Assembly: GCA_964030785.1 (NCBI GenBank)
Contig: OZ034976.1
Coordinates: forward strand, 558,001 to 622,000
Direction: 5' to 3'
Length of the DNA: 64,000 nucleotides
Origin: Siderastrea siderea
Taxonomy: Eukaryota > Cnidaria > Anthozoa > Scleractinia > Rhizangiidae
This document shows positions 1 through 11,870 of the stretch, one piece after another (positions within the stretch are counted from its first letter, which is position 1; each line of letters begins with the position of its first letter). Under the pieces are notes generated by a model. The model was given only the letters and a program-made list of their open reading frames with translations. It was not told the DNA's origin and did no database searches. The translations under genes and the position numbers were made by a program.

Positions 1-490
1 TGAATTGAGCTGGTAAGTGATAAAAAAGCAACGTTACCATGGTTCTGAAACACAGAAAACGTAAGACTAACTAGTTAATGAAAATTTTTCTTAATTGATG
101 CCTCTTTCACAATGATGATGTTGGATTATCCCCCAAACAATGTTTTGATGCCACCGTCGTTTCGTAAACCAAATGAAACTTTCACGATAACAACGCTACA
201 CACTATATTGCTTCCATAGTTTGTTGAGTGATATTTGTATTCGGTCTTTTATTCTCTCTTTTTTTGTTTTGCACCCGCCTCGATTAGCGGTGTCGCTACC
301 TGCGGGTTTGTAATTAGTGTTGTTTGTTACTGCAACTGAGCTAACTTGAATTGAGCTGATAAGTGATAAAAAAGCAGTGTTACCATGGTTCTGAAACGCA
401 GAAAACGTAAAACTAACTAGTTAATGAAAATTTGTCTTGACTGATGCCTCTTTCACAATGACGATGTCGGATTATCCCGCCAAACAATTT
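1..490. repeat. Two direct copies of a ~145-bp sequence, 346 bp apart
   Basis: Bases 1-145 and 347-490 are near-identical; both begin tgaattgagctg and end near a cggattatccc-like stretch. The first copy is cut by the window edge, so the repeat may continue upstream. No reading frame is supported. Confidence 0.8.
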
Positions 491-2078
491 TTTTTGGTAC
501 CGTTTTCAAATCTTTTCATTTTTGTTCTCTAGAAAGATAAATGCTTGTCATCTTAAAGAGATGTCGATTTCCACTCAAGGACCACTTGAATATTTAGAAA
601 GTACCCTCTTTCCTCTAATATTGTCCTTCTCTTTATAAACTTTTTCGAAATCATGATGATTTGCCTTAAAACTAACCTCTAACGGGCACCTGCAGACTAA
701 AATATCTTAGAGTCAAACCTCGATTGAGCCTGTGGGAGGATAAAATTGAATTTTCTGTTGAGAGCGTCACTGATCAGCACATTTCTGTGGTGCTGTTTTG
801 GTTTGGTTTTTTTTTTCTGTGCTTGGATTTTTCTTAACTGTTTGGTGTGTACTTCACAGTCTGTTATGATCAAGGTAAAGAGAAACACCTTCAGATGATG
901 GATAGTGTGTCTTCAAGAGCGATGTGAACTTTTCCGAACAAAAAATACCCCCTCGCTTCAGGGAAATAACCCTTAATTAGCCCCCATTGTTCCCAATCCC
1001 AGGGGGGTACAATGGATTTCAACTGACGGGGAGGTGAGAATGGGGACATAAATTAAAACCCAAAAATATTAATCAGGTTTAAAGCGAAACCCCAAAAATC
1101 CTTTACCAAAATGAACCCTGCCCCCCCCCCCCAAAAAAAAAGAAAAAATCCCACATTGAATTTTGGAGCCTTACAAGTACCCAGAAAAGATTAAATGACA
1201 ATAACGAAGACAACAATACTTCTTGAATGGTTGTGTTTGTTCGTTTATTTAACATAATGTTGCAATAAACGTCTCCAGATGTATGTAGTCATTCTTACAA
1301 ACGACCACAAAAATACTTGCCAAAATTTTCTTACCCCAAAAATTCCCGAAATCGTGAATTTCAACCCCCCCCCCCCCCAATAAAAAATCCTTCACAACTC
1401 CCCATCACTTAAAATCTCCCCCCCCCCCCCTTTGGGCTCCACACCTCAAAGCTATTACCTGTAAGGAGAATTGTCTGTGGTATTAATAGCCTGCGGTGCA
1501 GCCGGACGTGCCACTCAAAACCTAGATATACTCCGTCTGCGTAACGGCTCACCAAAAGCTTGTTCTGGTATCCCGCAGGTTTGCAGGGATATCTGTATCC
1601 GTTTCTGTTTGGCTATACTCTTACGCGCTTTGTGTTTGGACAATTGATGGAAATTTGCTCACGCAACAGAACACTCAATGCTAAAACTAAATTTGTAGTT
1701 TTGTATTCCTCTGAGCTTTCCGTAGAATAGCTGTCTTTGCGCGCTGATGATTTCGTTCAATACAAAATGTTGGTGATTCCAGAAGAAAGTTGGAAAGGGC
1801 GTTCAAAGCCGTAAAAGAGCAGTTTGAAATTGATAGTCTTCTGTCCGAGCAGGAAAACTCGCTGCAGGAATTTCTTTTAGGTTGAAATAATATGTTCGTG
1901 AATTGTAGACAGATCTTTGAGAGAGACTTTTTGTTCTCAAAGAGCTTCTAACTTCTGAGTCTGTGGACGGTGAATCGAGCTCTCAAATCGTGGCCATTCA
2001 AATAATCGCCTCCGAGCAGTGCATTCTATAGGTGCTGAAAACTCTCCAAACGAACTCTTTGAAGAGTGTACAACGGTT
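491..2078. other. Intergenic region without a supported gene
   Basis: No coding region is supported. Bases ~940-1440 are rich in C runs and in repeated ccccaaaaat-type words (poly-C at ~1122, ~1365 and ~1420), which looks like a degenerate mobile-element remnant. Bases ~1935-2045 hold a single copy of the ~106-bp satellite unit found at 23.5-24.3 kb, just downstream of the stop of gene A. Confidence 0.5.
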
Positions 2079-3371
2079 TTAAAAAACAAAGTCACGCGTG
2101 ACGCTTTGTAGCAACTTGCTTCCAACCCACTGTTGAGTTGTCGAGTTCAGATTTGCAGTGCATCGAAATGCAGAGTTTACATATACATAGAGACCAAAGT
2201 TCTGTTCCATAAATACACCGTTGCTACCATGAAACTGACAACCGGCAAGTCTAGAGCTGAGGTCGCCGTTGATATGCCAAGCCTTCCTTTGCCACGTTCC
2301 TGCAGTGCATTCCTGGCAGTCAATTCCCCGTATGTTTAGATATTCATAGGTGCGACATTGCTCTATCCAATAACCAAACAGATCGTGCCCTTCCAACTTT
2401 GCGCGTGCGTAGTCGATGTACACTAGACCATCATCCGGGAAGTTGCAAGTGGCTCTTAAGTGGGTTGATGCGTCAGCAATTGACTGCATTCGGGACAAAG
2501 ACAAGCGATAAGCATTCCAGTTGACCTTACCGCCACCTTCATTGACAGGATGATCAACGCCAAAACTATAATCCTTGAACTGGTCATTGTTTGCAAGCGC
2601 AAAAGATTGTACTAACGCCCAAACATAACCAGCTTCGGAATCAAAATCGCAGTAGACTGGAAAAAGTTTTTTTTGAGAATCGTAGAGGAAGTGCATTCCA
2701 GATATTTTGGCGCCATTTGTTGCCAGATCTTTGCAGCTGCGAGGATTTTTCTCGCACCGCTGACCAGTATAATCAACAGGGCAAGTACAGTTGAACCTCA
2801 CAGTGGTGGGGTCACAAATCTCCTCGCAGGTCCCTCCCTGGAGACATGGATTGCTTTGGCAACATTTGTTGACACAATAATCTCGTCCTTGAACAAAGCT
2901 TTGACCATTCTATTAAAACATAACGAAAACAAAATTTGAGCATGTTAGGTCTCAGCCGATTGTTTTTGTGTCTTCTCGTAAGGAGATTTGACTTGTGCGA
3001 GTAAATTTTGCAATACTGAAAAGACTTACGTCAACTTTATACTCTCTCTCCAAATCATAATAGCTTGCTCCAGCTTTGTATTTCAGTGCTGCTGGGTCCA
3101 TCTCTTTATTTACGTCGTTCAATTCACAGTTGTTTCTTTTTTTGTTGTGTATGTAGTTCATAGAAATACAGCGACAATCCTCTCGGCACATCACGTGACA
3201 ATGGGTGACTTTATCCACAGTCAAGTTTTTAAACACGTGACCTTCAAGGGTGTGGTAGGGAACGACGTTCTTGTTTATAGCAAAATTGATGTTTTGACAG
3301 ATTCCATCCGTAAAGGCGCGAGATATTCCCAGCAGAAGAGACAATGCAAGGAAATAGCCAACGATTTCCAT
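2079..3371 (-). CDS. Gene A: secreted PAN/apple - EGF - fibrinogen-like protein (intact copy)
   Basis: Two exons. Exon 1 (3371..3030) starts at an ATG. It encodes a hydrophobic signal peptide (residues ~1-20) and a PAN/apple-like domain with cysteines at residues 25, 58, 62, 66, 68 and 82. It ends at a consensus gtaagt donor. Exon 2 (2909..2079) starts after a ttaatag acceptor in phase 0. It encodes an EGF-like module (CCQSNPCLQGG ... CTCPVDYTGQRC) and a ~210-residue fibrinogen-related region opening with SCKDLATNGAK and FPVYCDFDSEAGYVWALVQS. The total is ~390 residues. Such proteins are typically extracellular or mucus lectin-like adhesion proteins; the ligand is unknown. The second half of the fibrinogen-like region departs from the canonical fold, so domain naming beyond the first half is tentative. 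Paralogues B, C, D and E lie in the same window; this is the only copy without a lesion. Its C-terminus is nine residues longer than that of B because the stop position differs. Confidence 0.8.
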
Positions 3372-6265
3372 TTGGCTTGAAATTGAGCGTGGCTCCCTGA
3401 AGCATTTGTGAAATAAAACAAAACACTAAGAGTTAGCATGTATGCTAGTTTATCAAGACACTTTCTGTTTTGTTTAATGACAGGATATTAGATCATTGTT
3501 TCTTAGCAGACTAGAGAGGGAATTCTAAAAACTGAGTGCAATGCAAGGAGCTTTGTTGCGAGCAGTTAGGTCTCCGGATAGGAAACAGTTTGTTTGTTCA
3601 GGTCGTGTGAGCTAAAAGCTAAGAAAAAGCAATTCTACAGCTGACTTCTTAGACTGTTTATAAAATAAACCACACGATACAAACACAAACAAGCTGTTTT
3701 CTTTTTTGCTCATAAAATAAAATTCTAAAAAACAATACATCATTACTACAGAATCAAAGAAACAGTGTTTAGCCAATTAAAGGCCTCTACGTTGGACTGT
3801 AAAAACTAAAGAACTCCAGGAAAGACCACCATATAATGAAAAAAAGAAATGCGGGGAGTCGACTTTGCAGTTTACAAAAACTACAACGATAGATTAAATT
3901 CTCTTAAAAAAATCATTTTCTTCTTGATCTTGCGTGCTATTCAATATTTGAATCTTCTGTTCTAGATTCTCGAATTAGCGGTCTACCTGAAGAAAACATG
4001 TTTTGTGGGAGGAATTAATTTGCTGGTAAAGGGATCTCAAAAATCTTCAAAACAGAAGGTTTAAAATAAGAGCTCCACTTGACATTTGCCTTCTTATTAC
4101 GTGCTGGAAAATTCTTAGGCCTGATCAGATAGATCCTTATTATCAAGTTCACAAACGAGCTCTTGAACTGTCAAAAAAAAGAAAACTTTGACGAACAATT
4201 CGTCTTAAAAACTGAAAAATGTCATCTTTTAGCTAAAAAAAGCTAAAAAACAAGATACATGTCATCCAAATGAAATCTGCGTCAACATAGCTTCCTCTTT
4301 CCCAAGGATGTAAAATACTACTTTATCTAACAACTATCATCGCTTTAAAATAGCTGCGCGCCTTTTACTAATATTATTAAGAAATACTGTCACAAAAGTA
4401 TTAAGGAATCGCGATCACGAATCATTGAACAATTAATATTTCTTCTTCGTTTGATTCGTGAAACACACGTCTTTGTATTATTAACGAATTAAAAAATTTT
4501 TCCTAGCACAGGCAGTGAAAAGTTTATCCTAGGATTTAATTCTAATATTAAGCCAAGAGAAAAACGCTACTCTTCAGTACTTTAGTGTACTACTATATTC
4601 CCTGTTTGAACAAGGTAGAAAAGGTAGAAAAGTTTGATCTGACCATTAATACAAACGTTTTTAGGTAGTACTAACTTCCTCGTGGCTTTTTTTTTGTGAT
4701 GGTTTTAACGTGGAATCTATGGATGAATCTCTCAAGAGTGGCTATTCAAATGAAGTCTATAGAGCGCAATCTTCTTGTCATGGATACTCTTCTATATTCA
4801 AAAGAAGAAGAAGAATAAAAACTTAATCGCTCTTACGAATTAAGAACAAAAACGTACCTCAAGGTGCTGACTTGTTTGGTTCTACCAACGACCTGACTTT
4901 TTCTCACAGACGAAATTGCAGAAATTACCTAACTCGTTTTTCGTCTGACCAACTGACTTAATAACGTTTTGAGAACTTGAGCCAAATAAAAACTTTCGAA
5001 ATGAACAAGAATTATTTACCCTTTCCGCTTGTTTGCATCGTTACCTCTTACGTCAGCAAGATTCATGACTGACTGTCACCGCATGTGAGCCAATAAACTT
5101 TTATTACCGCTTACTGACTTACGTAAACTACAATTGTGCGTACATCTGGTAGCATAACTTTTCACGCGAGGGCAGTTCGGTTTGGTAGCACACTGCGCTG
5201 GTCTCCATTTATTAATTATTAATTTTAACTTATAGCTCTAACTTAAATATTATAATTTTAAGACTTCATTAAATCTACAATATTTCTCCTTTAAATAAAG
5301 CTCAACCCCCTCTTTTTTCTTCTTATCCACCGACAAAATTCTCACAACTTCAAACTGAACATCGAAATGCATAGTTGTAACAGACACATCGTTTTGTTCA
5401 CGTAAATATTAATGAGGAAATCCGTAAGCCTCTTTTAAAAAAAGAAAAACTGTATCAGTGACCTAATTTAATGCTCTCTTAAAGGGCACTGTTCAGTCGT
5501 TCATAGATCTTACTTCTGTTACTTTACCAACCATAAAAACTTTATGCGCTTGTTGACAAAATCAAGACACTAGTGTGATATATTTTACCGTATGATACTT
5601 GAAAGTGTTGTTTAACTAGTATATGCTTACAATGTTACGCTATACCTACATCACTTTCACATTACCTACATACATTTTATTCTACAATTACTTACCGCCA
5701 AACTTTACAACCGTAAACTAAGTTTCGTTACTATCAAATACATTTACACACTTTAAGCATGCATGAAAACACTTTGGATTTTATAAATTGAGTACAGTTT
5801 CGAAGTACAGTATCTCTAACCTTCATAGTGAATACTAAGCGATTAAGATCGTGTCTTAAGGCTAATGATCCGTTCGCGGGCTTGACAAAAGAAACATGAC
5901 ATGACAAAGAAACGCCTATAAAAGCCAATAAACTCTGATTTAAGATAAAACGTAGCTTGAGGATTTCTTTTGATGGAAACGTTTTGGAAGAGTTACTTTA
6001 GCCAGGGGCACCCAACGGTTCGTTTCGGGAAATATCTGTTCGGAAGGCCTAAAATCGCCTGAGATATTCGGATTCAGTTGCGATGAAAGCTAGGGAATTT
6101 TCTTTGGCGGAACATCACCTCGGACTTTCGTAACAAGAGGACTCATTAGTTCCTGTTGTTTTCATAGGGACAAATATGTCGTTTAGAGTGCACAAAACGT
6201 CAGCTAGCATTTTCGGAGAGCCATCCGTAACTCGGAAATTCGGTGGATAGGATTCTGTTTTCCTT
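3372..6265. other. Intergenic DNA duplicated downstream of gene B
   Basis: No gene is seen. Most of the stretch aligns by eye, with gaps, to 11871-14155 and then 16804-17110. It is therefore the upstream flank of gene A, duplicated together with gene B. A satellite-like unit sits at ~4655-4760. A sequence opening agccaggggcacccaacg at ~6000 resembles a dispersed element end. Confidence 0.5.
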
Positions 6266-6448
6266 TCAGCCAATCAGGACGTTCTGTGGGTACACCGAAC
6301 CGTTGGAGTTCAAATAAAAACCCTTTGAATTGTTAAAAGGATTCCAGAATAAACCATCAACCTGCGAATGTTGCTGGGCGTCGTAACAGTTTACAAAGAA
6401 TGTAATGAGTATTTCTGCAAAACACTTTAATGAAAAGCTCGCCTGCAA
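6266..6448 (-). pseudogene. Fragment of a coding segment shared with remnant D
   Basis: The minus strand encodes the phrase GLFWNPFNNSKGFYLNSNGS. A closely matching phrase lies at 31.64-31.79 kb, directly upstream of the fibrinogen-like C-terminal segment of remnant D. Conservation of the reading frame between two distant copies argues for a former exon. Here it is isolated, with no PAN, EGF or fibrinogen-like sequence adjacent. The domain itself is not recognised. Confidence 0.4.
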
Positions 6449-7512
6449 TCCCTGTTTTCACAACGTTTGTTCTAGATTCAATCATTGTTTGCAAAATAAA
6501 TAAATTAATAATAATAATAATTAATTCATTATTTGAGAGGATCACGTACTTTTAAAGAAAACCATTTAGCATAAGAGAACCTCCTGACATTTGTCTTACT
6601 ACGTATTCGAGCCTTTGTGCCCTGATGAAAAAGGGGTCTGTTTCGGTTGGTTAAGCGTGTGTCCATTGAACAGAAAAACTATTTGGCAGTACTTTGCTGC
6701 AGCAGTGTTTATTCTTCAATAAAACTAAAGGTGGTTACAACTTTGGAGTCTTTGGATAAAATTCTGAGTTGGCCATTTAAATAAAGGCTATATTGCAAAC
6801 CATTCCTGATCTGCTTTTTTATCCCCCCCCCCCCCCCCTATTTGCAAGCTGTGCGTGTATTAAGTTGTTTACTACTGAGGTCGCTCAGTTACGAATTGAA
6901 GGCTTTAAGTTACCTTGGGACGGTGATTCGAGTGGCTTCACTAACAAATTGGTCTTTCACAAACCAAAATTACTAGTGGAGGATCGGAATTATCGAACGT
7001 GTTTTTCCTTCAAAAAACAGCTTTTGAATAACGTTTTGAGAATTTCAAGCAAATCAACACTTCTGGAATAAGCAAGCTAATTATATCTTAATTGTTTAGC
7101 TTGTTTGCATGTGTTGTGTTTGATGACAGTTGAGGCTTATAAATCTCACCTGCTTGAACGATTTCGAACTAATTTCATTCCTTATTTGGTTAAGCTTAAA
7201 CTATGTATTATTTTTAAAATGATAGAATCATCAGTACTGGCATAAAATTAATATCAAACAGGTGAATGAGTAATGAGATACGCTTTCTGTTTAACTAAGT
7301 TCTTAGATTGAACGTCGAACGAACGTAATTGGCGTACTCTTTGCTTTTGTCTGCTACGTTTTGTGATTGTAAGTGTTGTTTAACTTTCCCAAAAAAATTT
7401 TACAAGCCAAAAACCACTCTTACACGCTTTGTCCCTCGCTTGGTGGTACTTGTATGCTTTTGCTTCTTGTTCATTAAGTTGTTATTCTTGTTGAAAAAAG
7501 ACTTGTACACAA
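6449..7512. repeat. Segmental copy paired with 36.79-37.45 kb
   Basis: Bases ~6650-7330 match ~36790-37445 in order and orientation, including a satellite-like unit (~6690-6800) and an AT-rich flank. A poly-C run lies at ~6825. No gene is supported. Confidence 0.55.
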
Positions 7513-10140
7513 ACCGATGGTTTCTCTGCGGAGTTTTATAAATTGTTTTGGCCTGAGCTAGGTCCTGGAATGGTTGCCAGTTTTAATTATGCCTTTCGGA
7601 CTGGAACTCTTTCTATTAGTCAAAGACGTGGAATCATTTCGTTAATTCCTAAAAAGAACAAAGATAAAACTTTGCTTGAAAATTTAAGGCCAGTAGCTCT
7701 GCTTAACATAGACTACAAAATCTTGACTAAAACTATCGCAAAAAGGCTAGAAAAAGTACTCCCAAAAATCATAAACTCTGATCAAACCGGTTACGTCAAA
7801 GGCCGCTTCCTAGGTGAAATGTTAGACTAATACAAGATGTCATGTTTTTCACTGAATACACGAAAACACCCGGGATTGCTATATTCCTCGATTTTAGAAA
7901 AGCATTCGACACAATAGAATGGCCTTATCTCAAGGCTGCCTTACAAATGTTTAATTTCGGCCCTGATATTCTAAGTTGGTATCAAATAATTTACAACCAA
8001 GTATCCAGTTGCGTCTTGCACAACGGCCATGCATCTGAATTCTTTCTTCTAGAGCGAGGAGTCAGGCAAGGTTGTCCCTTGTCGGGCCTCCTTTTTGTTA
8101 TCAGAATCGAACTTTTCGCTAGGGCGTTAAAAATTTACGACCCGAATATCAAAGGTATTAATGTAGGCCAAAAGGAAATAAAAATCACACAATATGCGGA
8201 TAACACCACGGTCCTGGTACGTGACTACGACTCAGTGCCAAGGTTATTAAAACTTTTAGAAGAATTCAAAAAAGTAAGTGGCCTACAAATTAACACCAGC
8301 AAAACAGAAGCCATGTGGTAAGGCACATGGAAAAGCAGCATGGAGAAACCCTTCGGTTTCAAGTGGCCAGATGATCCTGTTCTCGCCCTTGGAGTGCACT
8401 TTTCTTATGATCCTAAACGTGCCAAGAAGCTCAATTTGGAAGATAAGATAGCCACACTGGAAAAAACTCTCAATAGCTGGAAGCGAAGAAAACTCACTCT
8501 TATTGGAAAAATACACATTGTGAAAACATTAGGCTTGTCCAAACTTATTTACAGCACTTCTATATTGGCAATGTCGAAACACACTGTAGAGAAAATTAAC
8601 AAAATCATTTTTAACTTCCTTTGGGATGGTAAACCTGCCAAAATAAAGAACAACTATTATTGCCGAAAAAAAGCATGGCGGACTAAAAATGATTGACTTC
8701 GAAATTATGGAACGGTCACTCAAATTAGCTTGGATTAAAAGAATTGCAGAAAACAACCGCGCTGTGTGGAAAATAATTCCAGAACAGGCATTGAGCCAAT
8801 ACGGTGGTTTCGCGTTTTTCTCTCAATGCCAGTATGATATTAATTTTTGTGACCTTCAAAATCTACCTGAACCATTCTGAGTTACTGGCAAAATTTTTAG
8901 CTCTTAACTGGTGTTGAAAATGCAGCACAGAACCAAATAATTGGGAACAATCGCAACATTCTCGTAAATGGAAACCAATTATGTTTAAAGCCTGGCTCAT
9001 AAAAGGAATAATTCATATCAAGGATTTAATCAACGAAGACTCAAATTTTCTTTCTCTAACCGATCTTAAAGCAAAATTCAACTTAGAAGTACCTTTCACT
9101 GTCTATTATGGCCTAGTAAATGCTATCCCAGCAAGTTGGAAAGAAAACATCCAAAGTACGGATGTTGCCACATCAGAAGTCGTACCGTCCCTCCTACTTC
9201 CCTCTATCAAAATAGCTTACTCGACCATTCTTGGCAAAAGCTACTCTGTACCAACAGCTGAGAGCAAGATTTTAAATTATGGCTTCACTACAAACAACAT
9301 CCAAAAGGTCTATATGCTTCCATTTCAAATTTTGAAGGAGCCAAAGTGAATAATTTTCCAGTTTAAAATCATTCATAACATGCTACCCACGCAATCTAGC
9401 TTGTTCCGTGCGGGTATAAAAGACAGTGGCATATGCCCCTTCTGCAATTCTGAAAGCCAATCTTTAAGCCACATGTTGATTACATGTCATACTTCCTCGT
9501 CGTTTTGGAACCAGTTCAAACACTGGTGGCAAAAAAGCTTTCAGGAACAAATAAATTTACCCGAAAGTGTGATTCTGTATGGCTCGCACAAAAAATCAAA
9601 CACCTGGCTAGTGCTCAACTACAAGCTCATTATTGCAAAATACCACATTTTCACCACAAGTGCAGGCAATGGCAACCTGGATTTTGAAGGTTTTCTCTCA
9701 CGCCTGAAAGGCAAGCTTACTATTCTGCGAACAATAGCATCTACAAATAACAATCTGGAACAATTTACAGAAACTTGGGCCGCTGTGTTATAGGCCTAAA
9801 GGTATGTGTGTGTACGTCTGTGTGCGTCCGTCGCTTTGTTGTTAGCTGCGCTAATGCTCTTATACAATTCGTTTACCTACTTTTTTTTGTGCCCTGTAGA
9901 GTAGTGCAGGATATTGTATTATTTTGTAATTTTAGTATCATACATTGTAAATTTCGCTTGTAGCCTACTAAGTCTGTATCGTTGTAAAACAGTGTAGAGT
10001 ACTTTTATAACACGTAATTAAGTATTGTACGTTAGTTGACAGTTTTCATTGTATAGTAGCGTGTAGATTTGTAATTGCACTAATAAAAAAATGTTCAAAT
10101 AAAAAAATACCGTTGGAGTTAAAAAAAATAAATAAATAAA
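7513..10140 (+). mobile_element. Decayed LINE (L1/Tx1-like) with reverse transcriptase and C-terminal zinc-knuckle remnants
   Basis: This is a 5'-truncated non-LTR retrotransposon. Reverse-transcriptase blocks appear in order: the entry motif TDGFSAEFYK (~7515), LRPVALLNIDYKI (~7690), motif A FLDFRKAFDTIEW (~7890), motif B RGVRQGCPLSGLLF (~8060) and the catalytic box at 8193-8204. The box reads YADN instead of YADD, so one metal-binding aspartate is lost. The frame is broken at least five times: a shift at ~7830, in-frame TAA at 8319, a shift at ~8690, a stop at ~8880 and breaks at ~9350. A C-terminal zf-RVT-type block (CPFCNSESQSLSHML, ~9438) precedes the final TAG at ~9791. The 3' UTR runs to an A-rich tail at ~10085-10140. 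The element cannot be autonomous. Target-site duplications were not found. Confidence 0.85.
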
Positions 10141-10603
10141 AGAAGTAAAGTCAGCAAACATCTGACTCTCATTCATAGTCCTATTTACACGAGGTTACCT
10201 ACGTACATACGTAGTAATGGCTTTAAAAAGTGGCATTTTCCGTGTAACCGACTTTTAAAACAATGGAAAATGCCCCAAGCATTGGCTTCTTTTGAAAGTG
10301 GTTGTATTCCGGTGAATTCGAACAGTGTGGTACTGTTCATTATGCTTTACAAAGTGGTTGTAACTTTATTCAAATGAGAGCTACTAAGCAGTTATTTCCT
10401 GTGGTACTTTTCATCTTGCTGCACAAAGAGCTTGTACCTTTTGAGTCTGTCGTCGGAGAAGCGAGCTCTGAAATTGTGGCCATTCAAATAAACGGTTCCG
10501 AGCAGTACATTCTATGGGTGCTGCAAACTTTCCAAAAAAAAAAAAAGAATTTGAAGAGTGTAAAGCGAAGACCCACATCACGCATTGTAACTAAAATTGC
10601 GTC
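10141..10603. repeat. Two satellite-like units downstream of gene B
   Basis: Bases ~10300-10510 contain two degenerate ~106-bp units (words gagtctg, attcaaat, gagcagta). They occupy the position that the 1935-2045 unit holds relative to gene A. No gene is supported. Confidence 0.6.
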
Positions 10604-11870
10604 TTAAGGCAACTTGCTTCCAATCCAGTGCTGAGTTGTGGAGTTCAGATTGGCTGTGCATCGAAATGCAGAGTTTACATGCGTATACTGACCAAAGTTC
10701 TGTTCCGATAGTACACCGTTGATGCCATCAAACTGACAACCATTTGTAGAGTTGGTATAGCTGCTGATATGCCACGCATGTAATTGCCAAGTTTCCGCAG
10801 TGCATTCCTGGCACTCAATTCCCCGTATGTTAACATATCCACACGTGAGGCACTGGCCTGACCACTGACCAAAGAGATCGTGCCCTTCCAGTTTTGTGCG
10901 TGCATAGTCGATGTATTCCAGACCATCAACTGGGAAGTTGCAAGTTGCTCTTAAGTGAGTTGATACGTCAGCAATTGACTGCATTCCGGACAACGACAAT
11001 CGATAAGTATTCCAGTTGATCATTTCGCCATCTTCATGAGCAGGAAGGTCGACACCAAATCCATGTTCCGTGAACATCTCGTTGTTTGCCAGCGAGAAGG
11101 ATTGAATTAATGTCCATACATGACCAGCTTCGGAGTCAAAATCACAATAGACTAGAAAAAGGTTGCTAAGAGAATCGTACAAGAAGTGCATTCCAGATAT
11201 TTTGGCGCCATTGATTGCGAGTTCTTTGCAACTCCGAGGTTTTTTCTCGCATCGCTGACCAGTCTAATCAACAGGGCAAGTACAGTTGAACCTCACAGTG
11301 GTGGGGTCACAAATCTCCTTACAGGTCTCTCCCTGGAGACATGGATGGCTTTGGCAACATTTGTTGACACAACGATCTCGTCCTTGAACAAAGCTTCGAT
11401 CATTCTATTAAAAAAAACAAAGAAAGCATAAATGAATTTGAGCATTCTTGGTCTCAGCGGATTTTTGTATCGTCTTTTAAGGAGACTGACTTTTGAGAGT
11501 AACATTTCGCAACACTGAAAGGACTTACATCAACTTTGTACTCTCTCTCTAAATCATAATAACTTGCTCCAGCTTTGTATTTCAGTCCTGTTGGGTCCAT
11601 CTCTTTATTTACGTCGTTCAATTCACAGTTGTCTTGTTGTTTGTTGTGTACGTAGTTCATAGAAATACAGCGACAATCCTCTCGGCACATCACGTGACAA
11701 TTGGTGACTTTATCCACAGTCAAGTTTTTAAACACGTGTCCTTCAAGGGCGTGGTTGGGAACCACGTTCTTGTTTATAGCAAAGTTGATGTTTTGACAGA
11801 TTCCATCTGTAGAGGCGCGAGATATTCCCAGCAGAGGAGACAATGCAAGGAAACAGTCAAAGATTTCCAT
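10604..11870 (-). pseudogene. Gene B: PAN - EGF - fibrinogen-like paralogue with a nonsense codon
   Basis: It has the same two-exon structure as gene A. Exon 1 (11870..11529) carries a signal peptide and PAN domain and ends at gtaagt. Exon 2 (11404..10604) starts after ttaatag. Signal peptide and PAN cysteines are intact. In exon 2 the EGF tyrosine codon TAT of gene A is TAG (11266..11264), which stops translation inside the EGF module. The frame reopens immediately after it and continues through a complete fibrinogen-like region to a stop at 10604, and I see no other lesion. That indicates recent inactivation, a polymorphism, or a secreted PAN-only product. A sequencing error is also possible. 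The segment was duplicated with several kilobases of flank shared with gene A. Confidence 0.75.

Noticed and set aside
2133..3380. Plus-strand frames opposite gene A (and equivalents opposite B and C)
   Set aside because: Antisense shadows of conserved exons; the splice sites and domains are on the minus strand.
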